Assembly: GCA_028293765.1 (NCBI GenBank)
Contig: JAQGOG010000018.1
Coordinates: forward strand, 1 to 41,728
From: Gammaproteobacteria bacterium
Lineage (GTDB): Bacteria > Pseudomonadota > Gammaproteobacteria > Steroidobacterales > Steroidobacteraceae
Length of the DNA stretch: 41,728 nucleotides
Direction of reading: 5' to 3'
Shown here: positions 24,342-32,069 of the stretch, piece by piece
Layout: every line of letters starts with the position of its first letter
How positions within the stretch are numbered: position 1 is the first letter of the stretch
The notes under the pieces: model-generated
Databases searched by the model: none
Told to the model about the DNA's origin: nothing
Seen by the model: only the letters and a program-made list of their open reading frames with translations
Position numbers and translations under genes: made by a program

Positions 24342-24357
24342 CACCGGAGAGCCGAGC

Positions 24358-24687
24358 GTGGGCAATACCTGGGTCATCGATCTTCAGCATTTCCTCGCGC
24401 CAACAGGTGCGTTGGCCGACATGCCCAGTCAAGCGCGGCTCCTGGCAGAATACTTCGCGAGCATCGTGGTCGATGCCACCACGAATATCGACGATCTCCC
24501 GACAGTCCGATGTCGTCGGCGTCCGGGTCATCGCCGCTGCAATGGTGTCGTGATGTCCTATCCGACATGTGATGAACAGGACAGCATTTATTGGTGCTGC
24601 CCCGTGTGCAACGACAACGGCGTCATCCGAGGGTGGCAAAATACACTGTGGGACGGCTTCGCCGATGAGGAGATGAATGCCTCATGA
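24358..24687 (+). CDS. Uncharacterised Cys4 zinc-ribbon-like protein
   Basis: The GTG at 24358 is the preferred start (GGAGA SD 7 bases upstream), giving 109 residues beginning MGNTWVIDLQHFLAP. Two cysteine pairs are visible: CRRRPGHRRC near residues 51-60, and CCPVC near 80-84 followed by DNGVIRGWQNTLWDG. The layout, WVID at the start, basic Cys region, WxCPxCxxxGVIxGWxxTxWD at the end, recurs in a widespread uncharacterised family. Metal binding by the cysteines is likely. It follows the DUF6429 gene and the pair appear to be one unit. Confidence 0.72.
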   Translation: MGNTWVIDLQHFLAPTGALADMPSQARLLAEYFASIVVDATTNIDDLPTVRCRRRPGHRRCNGVVMSYPTCDEQDSIYWCCPVCNDNGVIRGWQNTLWDGFADEEMNAS

Positions 24688-24778
24688 TCGCCAACATCCC
24701 GTCCCCCGGTCATCAGGCTCCACCCCATCCGTGGGCGCGGGCGGCCTTTCCGAAGTCTTGTAGTCAGGAGGATCCAGT

Positions 24779-25036
24779 ATGGAGCGGGTGGGCGTCGTCG
24801 GGGCAGGGCTCATGGGTTCGGAGATCGCTCTCGTCTTCGCACTCGCCGGTCACGAAGTGTTGCTGGCCGACCGTGGCACGGCCGAAGTGGCTGCGGGACT
24901 CGAGCGACTGCGAAAGGTGCTCGAGAAGGGCGTCAGTCGAGGCTTCTACAACGGGGCGGATGCGGACCACATGCTCTCATTCAAAAGAAAGGCTACCCGA
25001 CGCGGGTGCAACCTGTTGCTGAAGCATGCGACTTGA
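24779..25036 (+). pseudogene. 3-hydroxyacyl-CoA dehydrogenase, N-terminal fragment
   Basis: The frame starts MERVGVVGAGLMGSEIALVFALAGHEVLLADR, the NAD-binding Rossmann unit of 3-hydroxyacyl-CoA dehydrogenases (GAGLMG motif at residues 8-13). It matches family sequence to about residue 58 (LRKVLEKGVSRGFYN). After that the residues lose resemblance and the frame ends at codon 85; a complete enzyme has at least 280 residues. A good SD (AGGAGGATCC) precedes the ATG. The break near 24955 is probably a deletion joint, since a different open frame takes over just downstream (24976-25143). Confidence 0.75.
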
Positions 25037-25143
25037 ACCTCGCCGAACGGCTGTGGCAGCGCTCGGTCGAACTCACGGGCATGAGCCCCGACTTCTCGAT
25101 GAGGGAAGGCAGACCGCATGCGACGACTTGCCGCGGTGACTAA
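24976..25143 (+). pseudogene. C-terminal gene fragment of unidentified origin
   Basis: In the +2 frame relative to the dehydrogenase fragment, a protein-like stretch reads LIQKKGYPTRVQPVAEACDL, then NLAERLWQRSVELTGMSPDF, ending at TAA 25141-25143. It has no start codon and no clear family; NAD(P)-binding dehydrogenase tails can look like this. It probably is the tail of a gene whose middle was deleted with the 3-hydroxyacyl-CoA dehydrogenase head, or a frameshifted continuation of an unrelated one. Low certainty. Confidence 0.4.
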
Positions 25144-25772
25144 CCGACGAACCATCGCATCCTCTTCGGGCGCGGCGTGACGGGCTTGCAGACGATTCGG
25201 TTCGGTGATGCGCCCTCAGCTTGTGCCTGGACCGCGCGCCAGCAACGGATTACCTCTTCCAACAGGAGCGCGCCCTGGACAAAAAATATCGGCACGAGCA
25301 CCACAATCACATATCTGACCGGAATGGGGTGCTCCTTCAAGCGCAGGGCAAAGCCCGGAACTGCGTCTCCCGCACCGAGGAGCGCTGCGAACTCGCGCCA
25401 GTAAAGCAACACCGTCAACGACACTGCCATTATCGGGATGTACTCAAGATGACTGTGTATATGTTGTTCGAGTGCCGAGATATAGCGGCGCGGCGTCGTG
25501 TACAGCCCATCCCAAAGTGCGGTAGCCGTGTGGGCGAGGACGAAGGCGATCATCACGGCGAGCACGAGTGCATCGATCTCGAGAAACAGGCCGGCAAGGA
25601 GTGGGATGCCCACCTCAATCGCCTCCAGGACATGCAACGCGGACTCACGAAGACCCGAGGTCCTCTCGATCTCGGTGCGCCGGTGACACAGGTAGTCGCC
25701 GACACCCGCGACGAGCCACAACGGAAACAGCACATAGAACAGGAAACCCAGTATCAGGTCACGCAGTTGCAT
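25140..25772 (-). CDS. Membrane protein, uncharacterised, with conserved His residues
   Basis: The 210-residue product has about five membrane helices: 5-25, 48-66, 65-83 (LVLAVMIAFVLAHTA), 111-128 (IPIMAVSLTVLLYW) and 150-168 (RYVIVVLVPIFFVQGALLL). A DYLCHRRTEIERTSGLRES stretch in the first cytosolic loop and HIHSHLEYIP before helix 4 contain His and Glu residues that may bind metal. The pattern occurs in uncharacterised membrane proteins. It is the last gene of a minus-strand cluster that includes DUF2269 and SDR-DoxX genes, 22 bases after DUF2269. Confidence 0.75.
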   Translation of the reverse strand: MQLRDLILGFLFYVLFPLWLVAGVGDYLCHRRTEIERTSGLRESALHVLEAIEVGIPLLAGLFLEIDALVLAVMIAFVLAHTATALWDGLYTTPRRYISALEQHIHSHLEYIPIMAVSLTVLLYWREFAALLGAGDAVPGFALRLKEHPIPVRYVIVVLVPIFFVQGALLLEEVIRCWRAVQAQAEGASPNRIVCKPVTPRPKRMRWFVG

Positions 25773-25794
25773 AGCTCACCTGTATCTTCGAGTC

Positions 25795-26259
25795 TCAGGC
25801 CGGTTTCGCAACCATCAGAAAGAATACGACGACGAGCGCGACGAAAGCGATGACCCCAAGAGCGATCCACACATGCAGGAATTTCCAGTAGTTCTGCGGG
25901 AGCGGATTCCCGGCGCTCGCGGCTTCCTGCGCCATCCCGCGCATCCGGATTTGCATCCACACCACGGGCAGCCATGCCGCACCGGCGAGCAGGTAGAGAA
26001 GGATGGACCACAGCAACCATGGGCTGCTGAGCGGGAAGCCGGCCTCGTGGACCATATAGAAGCCGGTCGCAGGCTGCAGGATGATCGTAGGTGTCGTGAA
26101 CAGCCAGTCAGCTACCACGACATACTTCACAACCACCGCGATCACCCGCGCGTCACCGGTACGGCTCGCGAAAAACATGTAAAAGGCCGAGCCGAGACCT
26201 GTTCCGAACAGCAGCGTGGACGAAACGATGTGGATCCATTTCACGACCAGGTAATTCAT
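25795..26259 (-). CDS. DUF2269-family integral membrane protein
   Basis: ATG 26259 was chosen because the hydrophobic protein begins there: MNYLVVKWIHIVSSTLLFGTGLGSAF is the typical first helix with its conserved WxH and GTG. It gives 154 residues and four membrane helices: near 5-25, 45-62, 74-98 and 133-151. The start overlaps the stop of the upstream SDR-DoxX gene by 4 bases, so translation is coupled. DUF2269 proteins are often linked to NAD-dependent epimerase genes as here; the function is unknown. Confidence 0.85.
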   Translation of the reverse strand: MNYLVVKWIHIVSSTLLFGTGLGSAFYMFFASRTGDARVIAVVVKYVVVADWLFTTPTIILQPATGFYMVHEAGFPLSSPWLLWSILLYLLAGAAWLPVVWMQIRMRGMAQEAASAGNPLPQNYWKFLHVWIALGVIAFVALVVVFFLMVAKPA

Positions 26260-27536
26260 CGGCGCTTCTCGAGCGAATACAGCAGCGCTATCACTGCCAG
26301 CAGCGGCACGTTCTTCAGGAGGGGGCCGTACGGATGCAGCCAGAACTCGGGCATGCGAATGCTGATCACGATCGTATAGAACAGAATGAGCGCGGCTTGG
26401 ACGAGCCACAGTGCCTGGCGATGTCGCATGAGCAGCGTCGCGGCGCCGAGCGCCAGATCGAGCCCCGCAGCGCCATACAAGAAGAGCGGCGCAAGCGCCG
26501 CCGGAACGCCCACTCGGTACAGGAGCTGATAGCTGGAATCAGTGGGATACAGGCCCAGCGAAACAACGCCTGTCACGATCCACACGACCGCCACACTCCA
26601 GCGCAGGAGAGGGAGCAACCAGGAAAGCTGCGCTGTCGTGCGCACCCACGGGGCCTCCGCTGCGGTTATGAACTGATGAGGCCGGCGCGCACGGCGACCG
26701 AGGAGCGATTCAAGCAGGCCGGGATCCCCTACACTGCCGCGGAGGAGCATGTTGAGTGTCTCTGCATCCAAAAGACTGCGAGGAGCGAGTTCCCCGAGTC
26801 GCGCGACGGTTCCCACGAGCCACAGCGGGATGGGCAAAAAGCGCGCGGGGGGCAACTGCATCGATGCGCGCAACTGTGCGAGAAAGTCGCGTAGTGTGAG
26901 CGCGAGAGGACCGGCGAAAGGCACGACAGATCCAATCGCGGCATCGCTTGTGAGCAGCGCCACGACGCCGGCAGTGAGGTCATCAATGTGTACCGGCTGC
27001 ACCTTCTGAGTCCCGTCACCGGGAAGGGGGATTAAGGGAAAGCTTGCCAGCGTTGTGAAAAGCCGGGCGCTTTGGCCGCCGGTCCCATAGACCAAGGAGG
27101 GCTGCACGACCGTCCACGAAAGCGGGAGGCCGGCGAGATAGCGGTCGGCTCGACGTTTGCTCAGATGATACCCGCTACGCGCTTCCTCATCGGCCCCCAG
27201 GGCGGAGATGTTGATCACCCGGCCTACACCAGCGATGATACAGGCGTCGAACAGGGCACAAGGGGCTTCAACGTGCAACGACGCAAACGTCTGAGTACCG
27301 TGCTCGCGAAGAATTCCGACCGCGTTGATGACCGCCTCTATGCCGTTAAGCCTAGGCAGCCAGGCCGCGGCCTCCTTGTCGCGCGTGAAATCCGCATCGA
27401 GGAGCTTTTCACAATGGGTGTAGCGACTCACCTCAGAGCGGCGTCCAGCGCAAACGACAGCGTGGCCGCTAACGGCCAGCGCTGCCGCGAGATGTTGTCC
27501 AATGAATCCGGACGCTCCCGTCAGAAGCACGCGCAT
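26256..27536 (-). CDS. SDR/NAD-dependent epimerase with C-terminal DoxX-like membrane domain
   Basis: From ATG 27536 the protein has 426 residues. The N-terminus is an extended-SDR Rossmann domain (VLLTGASGFIG with GASGFIG at 7-13, and GYHLSKR with a YxxxK catalytic pair). The C-terminal 130 residues are four membrane helices of the DoxX-like type (LLRWSVAVVWIVTGVVSLGLYP onward). Upstream in-frame ATGs were rejected because the conserved domain begins at once and the divergent gene starts at 27554. Such fused SDR-DoxX proteins occur in aerobic proteobacteria; the substrate is unknown. It is the first gene of a three-gene minus-strand operon. Confidence 0.88.
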   Translation of the reverse strand: MRVLLTGASGFIGQHLAAALAVSGHAVVCAGRRSEVSRYTHCEKLLDADFTRDKEAAAWLPRLNGIEAVINAVGILREHGTQTFASLHVEAPCALFDACIIAGVGRVINISALGADEEARSGYHLSKRRADRYLAGLPLSWTVVQPSLVYGTGGQSARLFTTLASFPLIPLPGDGTQKVQPVHIDDLTAGVVALLTSDAAIGSVVPFAGPLALTLRDFLAQLRASMQLPPARFLPIPLWLVGTVARLGELAPRSLLDAETLNMLLRGSVGDPGLLESLLGRRARRPHQFITAAEAPWVRTTAQLSWLLPLLRWSVAVVWIVTGVVSLGLYPTDSSYQLLYRVGVPAALAPLFLYGAAGLDLALGAATLLMRHRQALWLVQAALILFYTIVISIRMPEFWLHPYGPLLKNVPLLAVIALLYSLEKRR

Positions 27537-27553
27537 GCGGGGAGTGCCAGCTG

Positions 27554-28024
27554 ATGGCCACATGGAGAACGGCGTGGTACTCGGCACTTCGCAGCGGATC
27601 GGCTGCCGCTGTCCTCTCGGGAATCATGCTGATAGTGTGCGGCCAGGTGGAGAGAGGTGCGCCCGCCGGCCCGCTCAATGGACCCAGTCAGTGGATATGG
27701 GGAGAGGGCGCAGCATATCGTCGCCGACCAACATGGCGGCACACGGCAGTCGGCTATTCCATTCACCATGCGGTCTCCGTGGGCTGGGCGCTCCTCCATG
27801 AGAAGCACGTTGCGGGCCTAGTGAAAGGGCGGTCGGCAGCAATCCGTCTGGCTGCAGGAGCGGTTACCTCGGCACTCGCCTGCGCCGGTGACTACAAGGT
27901 TGCGCAGGGGCGCCTGCAGCCGGGCTTCGATAAACAGCTCAGCCAGACATCACTACTGCTGGTGTATTTGGCGTTCGCAGTGGGACTGGGCGCCGGCGGG
28001 ACCACGGCCGCGAGAAGCCGGTAA
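27554..28024 (+). CDS. Small membrane protein, uncharacterised
   Basis: The 156-residue protein is divergent from the SDR-DoxX gene, 18 bases apart. It has hydrophobic stretches near 14-30 (SGSAAAVLSGIMLIVCG), 67-82, 96-112 and 129-148. The segment GPLNGPSQWIWGEGAAYRRR followed by HTAVGYSIHHAVSVGWALL is characteristic of an uncharacterised membrane protein family. The function is unknown, and adjacency to the SDR-DoxX operon suggests shared regulation through a very short intergenic region. Confidence 0.72.
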   Translation: MATWRTAWYSALRSGSAAAVLSGIMLIVCGQVERGAPAGPLNGPSQWIWGEGAAYRRRPTWRHTAVGYSIHHAVSVGWALLHEKHVAGLVKGRSAAIRLAAGAVTSALACAGDYKVAQGRLQPGFDKQLSQTSLLLVYLAFAVGLGAGGTTAARSR

Positions 28025-28198
28025 CCCGCCCGAGGCAGGGCGCTTGCTAAGTTAGTCGTGGCTGAAGCAGGGCTGTGGAGGGCAGCCCCACGCCGGGCGG
28101 TGAGTGCTCCGCAATCTCCCCGTCACGGGTTTGCCTCTACCTACCGGTGGTTCGGTCGGTAGTCTGGCAACAGTAAAAGAGCAATCGATGAGGGTGCG

Positions 28199-28456
28199 AT
28201 GCGCGCGCGGTTCAATCCTGCATCAGGAGCGATTGGCGCCTTTTGGAGCGTAGTCCTGCTCGTGGTTTCATCAGGTCCCATGGCGCAGGAGCATGCCGAA
28301 TGGCCGGCGCCTGCTGGCGACTTCGCCAATACCCGATTCAGCGCTCTGCAGGACATCACTACAAGCAACGTCTCCCGCCTGAAGCGCAGCTTCACGTTCT
28401 CCACCGGACTGCTGCGCGGCCACGAAGCCGCCCCGATCGTGACGAACGACACCCCA
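28199..28456 (+). pseudogene. PQQ-dependent alcohol dehydrogenase, N-terminal fragment
   Basis: After a signal peptide, the frame reads EWPAPAGDFANTRFSALQDI, then NVSRLKRSFTFSTGLLRGHE and AAPIV. This is the start of a periplasmic quinoprotein alcohol dehydrogenase (PQQ beta-propeller blade W1). Family resemblance stops around residue 86; a complete enzyme has about 550-600 residues. The frame itself continues to 28747 with unrelated residues and overlaps the AraC gene on the other strand, which argues against its being functional. It is probably a deletion relic. Confidence 0.75.
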
Positions 28457-28726
28457 AATTCCGGGGTCTTTCCGGCAAGCCATCGATCCCGCAGGATGGC
28501 TCCGGGCGGCACAATCGAAGTGCTATCTCGGGATGCGATACGCCTCTGCAGCGCAGGCGCCTATCGCAGAGCGATGTGGGACGCGGCGGTTGTGCTTTCG
28601 GCCGAGCGCCGACTAACAAATACCACTTGCTCCCGCGGTGCCGTCTTTCAGTTCCTACCGTTCAGTTATGCCCACTCACATTCACGCGCTCGGCTCTCAG
28701 TTCTAGCGCCGGGACGATTGATGTGG
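28457..28726. other. Joint region after the PQQ dehydrogenase relic
   Basis: This 270-base stretch lies between the recognisable PQQ dehydrogenase fragment and the 3' end of the AraC gene. All three plus-strand frames are partly open but none matches a family I know. No repeat or terminator is evident. It is probably non-coding debris. Confidence 0.4.
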
Positions 28727-29785
28727 CTACTGGTTACGGGGTGCTGACCCGCGCAACAACTCCCGATACTGTCGCGGCGACGTACCCAGGCTTTCTCTGC
28801 AAAATCGGCGCAGGCTGCGATCATCAGACAAGCCTAATTTGGCCGCGATGTCGTGAATTCCCATGTCGGTGGCGAGAAGATGCTGCAGTTCGTCCCGGCG
28901 GCTTTCCGCGGACAGCTGGCGAAAGCTCAACCCCTCGTTCGCGAGATGGCGCCGCAGCGTGGCAGTGCTGCAATTGAGTGCCTGTGCGACGTTGCTTTGC
29001 GTACGCAGCCCTGTTCGCAAAGCCTTGCGTACGGCCCGGTCCGTCGGGTGCGATTCCTGCGGTTCGCCGAGATCGTCTTCCTGGAGAAGCCCCATGAAGC
29101 TCTCGAATTCCCGGTCGCCCCAGGTCTTGTATTTTTTTGACAGAATGGGCGCATCGATATCGTCGCGTCGGTAAACGATGGTCGCGCCACGGCCGCGACG
29201 GATCACGGCAGAATTGAGCGAAGACAGCAGCGTGCCCTGACTGACATGGAGCATGGCGCTGCCTCGCACCAGCACGGGATCCAGACGCCGGCCGGTCATC
29301 CATCGCAGGGCGCAGTGTGTGACGACCAAAAAGCATTCAGCGTAAATCTCGGCGCGCAGGCTCATTCGAGCGACCGGGCGCACGGTAAGATGCATCGCGT
29401 CGCGACTCCTGCCGATGGTGATCTGGCACTCCTTGCGAATCAGACGGGCGGCGGCCGAGAAGCGCTCGAGGGCTTCGACCAGCGAATCGGCTTCCTTTGC
29501 GGCCGTGAACAGCACCGACAGGCTGCCTCGGGGAACGGGGACCGCGGCGATGCCATGACTCTCGTCGTCTTGGGCCTGAATGTTCTCGGCGCAGAGCCGC
29601 CAGAAGGTCGGCAAATCCAGTCGCTGAGGCACAGCGGCGCCGCTCGATGTGAGGCCCGAACGGTGGATCAATTTTGCCGCGGGCCCCCGCCCAACCAGCG
29701 TCGAAAAATAGTCAAAATCTACGCTTTTTTCGGCTCGTCCCACGAACGAACTCCTTCGGTATTTTGGTAAATCCGCGCCACTCAT
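28727..29785 (-). CDS. AraC-family transcriptional regulator (Arabinose_bd / OruR type)
   Basis: The 352-residue protein has an N-terminal effector domain of the PF12625 type, about 30-215 (FWRLCAENIQAQDD through LDPVLVRGSAMLHVSQGTL), and a C-terminal AraC DNA-binding domain with two helix-turn-helices (about 245-345). Key segments are VAQALNCSTATLRRHLANEG, LSFRQLSAESRRDELQHLL and IAAKLGLSDDRSLRRFCRES, with the final GTSPRQYRELLR motif. Relatives include OruR and FeaR-like activators. It is divergent from the TonB receptor gene at 29930, which it probably activates along with the esterase. The inducer is likely the imported compound. Confidence 0.93.
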   Translation of the reverse strand: MSGADLPKYRRSSFVGRAEKSVDFDYFSTLVGRGPAAKLIHRSGLTSSGAAVPQRLDLPTFWRLCAENIQAQDDESHGIAAVPVPRGSLSVLFTAAKEADSLVEALERFSAAARLIRKECQITIGRSRDAMHLTVRPVARMSLRAEIYAECFLVVTHCALRWMTGRRLDPVLVRGSAMLHVSQGTLLSSLNSAVIRRGRGATIVYRRDDIDAPILSKKYKTWGDREFESFMGLLQEDDLGEPQESHPTDRAVRKALRTGLRTQSNVAQALNCSTATLRRHLANEGLSFRQLSAESRRDELQHLLATDMGIHDIAAKLGLSDDRSLRRFCRESLGTSPRQYRELLRGSAPRNQ

Positions 29786-29827
29786 GAGGCTCGCCTCAGT
29801 TTACGCGTCTTCCCACCGTGAGCGAAA

Positions 29828-29862
29828 TTGTCCGCTTTTGATTTCGCAGTTGCGTCCTGATT
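29828..29862. promoter_or_regulatory. Possible direct-repeat AraC binding site
   Basis: TTG-TCC...TGATT occurs twice in tandem: TTG at 29828 and 29850, TGATT at 29839 and 29858, about two helical turns apart. It lies in the 144-base AraC-TonB receptor gap. AraC-type activators bind direct repeats of this spacing. A -10-like TACTAT follows at 29881-29886. The match between copies is loose, so this is only a candidate. Confidence 0.35.
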
Positions 29863-29929
29863 CTGGCCCCGCGGAGCGCCTACTATCGCAAAAAGAAGAC
29901 CGTTGCAGCTAAATTGAGGGGGGACGAAC

Positions 29930-32068
29930 ATGACATCATGTCGAGTGATAATCGGTGTGCTCGGAACATTCCTCGTGCCTGCTGGCAGCGTGATGGCCGA
30001 GGATCTCGCAGGCACGCCGGACAATCAGCTCGAATCTGTCGTCGTCACCGCGCAGCGCCGTGCGACGACCATTCAGGATACCCCCGCTGCCGTGTCCAGT
30101 TACGACGGCACCCTGCTGAAGCAGCTGCAAATCAATGATCTCGCGGACCTCGCCGCAATCACGCCGGGCGTGCAGTTCGGCAATGTATTGACCAACGCCA
30201 AGATCACGATCCGCGGCATCGGCAACGGCAATTCCAGTGCAGGCGCCGACCCGGGCGTCGCGGTCCACTACGAGGGCGTCTACCTGTCGCAAACCGCCTT
30301 AGCCACGACCACGTTTCTGGATCTGGATCACGTAGAAGTGTTGCGCGGCCCACAAGGCACTCTCTTTGGACGTAATGCCACCGGCGGCGCCATCAATCTC
30401 ATCCCCAAACAGCCCACCGGGGCCTTCGAGGCTGAAATGGGCGCAGCGGCAGGCTTCGACCCGTCTGAGTTTCGGGTCGATGGTTTCGTCAGCGGCAAGC
30501 TCGACGACAGCGGCGTTTGGCTCGGACGCCTGAGCGTCGAGGACACCTACAATGAGGGATTCACTACGAATACGGACCGCGCTGGTCCGTCGCGACTGGA
30601 TGATGCCAATAACTACGCCGTTCGCGCGCAACTGAAGTGGCAGCCCAGCGACGTCTTCTCTGCGCGCCTGTTGTTCGACAACGCGAAATCCGTCACGAAC
30701 GGCCCCGCGTACTTCTTTCTCGGCACGCCCGACGCGTCAGCCCCGCTGCCGGCGCCTATCCAGGGCGCGTACTTCGGTTCGGTCAACGAGCGTTCGTTGG
30801 CGGTGACGCACGGCACCAGCGATCTATCCTTTACGGGCGAAACGCTGATCACAGACTGGCAGATCGGGGCGGGCGATCTCAAAACCACCGTGGCGGTCGA
30901 CCGAACCAAGCAGTATCTGGATATCGACGGTGACGGTTCACCAGTGGATTTCACCAACACCAGTTATACCCAGAGCGCCACGCAACGGTTCGTCGAATCG
31001 ATTTACGCCTCGGACGCGCACAGTAAATTCGTATACGTGATCGGCGCCAATTTTTTCAACGAGGATATGAGTCAAAACGTCACCGTTCCCATCAGCTACT
31101 TTCCGCTGCCGGTGATTCTAACGGGGACGCTGCAGACCAATTCGTACGCGGCGTTTGCGCACGGCGATTACACAATCGTAGATCCGCTCACGTTGTTCGC
31201 CGGGCTTCGCTACTCGCATGACCGGAAACATCTCGACGAGGGCAACAACTACGTCGGAACCTTGACGCAAGAGCATTCCTGGAGCAGGGTCACTTACCAA
31301 GCCGGAGCTCGGTACAAGCCGAGTGCGCAGCAAACGGTCTATCTCCAATACGCTACCGGCTACAAGAGCGGCGGCTACCAGTCCGGCAACCTGCAGCCGG
31401 CGTTCAATCCGGAGACCAGCGGCAGCATCGAGGCGGGAATAAAGGGCACTTATTTGCAGGATCGCGTCGCGACCAACCTCGCCGCGTTTCACATGACCTA
31501 CAATAATTTGCAGGTCAACCAGGTGATCGGGGTCAGCGCTCGGGTGACCAATGCGGCGCGCGCGAAGGTCGATGGCCTGGAAGCTGAAATCGAAGCGCGG
31601 GTCACGCAGGACCTGAGACTGAGCTTGGCGGCCGCGCTACTCGACGCACGTTTTGATCAATTCATGACGGCTGATTCGGCGCGACCGAGCTTGGGCACGC
31701 TCAACCTCGCCGGAAACAGGCTTCCCAACGCGCCGCGATTGACACTGAGCCCGAGCTTTCGATATCGCGTACCGCTGCGACTCCCAGGCGATTTGAATCT
31801 CGACGGCTCCTATGATTGGAAATCGCGGGTCTACTTCAGCGAATTCAATCTACCCGTGTCCTCGCAGCGAGCCGCGGGGACCTTCAACTTGAATGTCAAC
31901 TACAGCGATGCGGGTGGCCATTGGCAGGCGGGACTGTATGCACGGAATATCACCGATGAAAAAATCATAGGTAATGTGCTCGTGGTTTCGGCACTGCTGG
32001 GCTCGCAGGCCCTTGGCGAGTTGAATCCGGGACGAGAACTCGGTTTCACCTTTCGTTATAGCTATTAG
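29930..32068 (+). CDS. TonB-dependent outer-membrane receptor
   Basis: The 712-residue precursor has a signal peptide (1-23), a TonB box LESVVVTAQRR (34-44) and a plug domain with TPGVQFG, ITIRGIGNG and the canonical VEVLRGPQGTLFGRNATGGAINL. The barrel has no STN domain and ends FTFRYSY with a terminal Tyr, as outer-membrane proteins do. It looks like the iron-complex/TonB receptor class common in sphingomonads and related scavengers of aromatic or complex organic ligands. SD GAGGGGGG precedes ATG 29930. It is divergent from AraC and followed by an esterase gene starting 2 bases after its stop, so the pair are one transcription unit. Confidence 0.93.
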   Translation: MTSCRVIIGVLGTFLVPAGSVMAEDLAGTPDNQLESVVVTAQRRATTIQDTPAAVSSYDGTLLKQLQINDLADLAAITPGVQFGNVLTNAKITIRGIGNGNSSAGADPGVAVHYEGVYLSQTALATTTFLDLDHVEVLRGPQGTLFGRNATGGAINLIPKQPTGAFEAEMGAAAGFDPSEFRVDGFVSGKLDDSGVWLGRLSVEDTYNEGFTTNTDRAGPSRLDDANNYAVRAQLKWQPSDVFSARLLFDNAKSVTNGPAYFFLGTPDASAPLPAPIQGAYFGSVNERSLAVTHGTSDLSFTGETLITDWQIGAGDLKTTVAVDRTKQYLDIDGDGSPVDFTNTSYTQSATQRFVESIYASDAHSKFVYVIGANFFNEDMSQNVTVPISYFPLPVILTGTLQTNSYAAFAHGDYTIVDPLTLFAGLRYSHDRKHLDEGNNYVGTLTQEHSWSRVTYQAGARYKPSAQQTVYLQYATGYKSGGYQSGNLQPAFNPETSGSIEAGIKGTYLQDRVATNLAAFHMTYNNLQVNQVIGVSARVTNAARAKVDGLEAEIEARVTQDLRLSLAAALLDARFDQFMTADSARPSLGTLNLAGNRLPNAPRLTLSPSFRYRVPLRLPGDLNLDGSYDWKSRVYFSEFNLPVSSQRAAGTFNLNVNYSDAGGHWQAGLYARNITDEKIIGNVLVVSALLGSQALGELNPGRELGFTFRYSY

Positions 32069-32069
32069 C

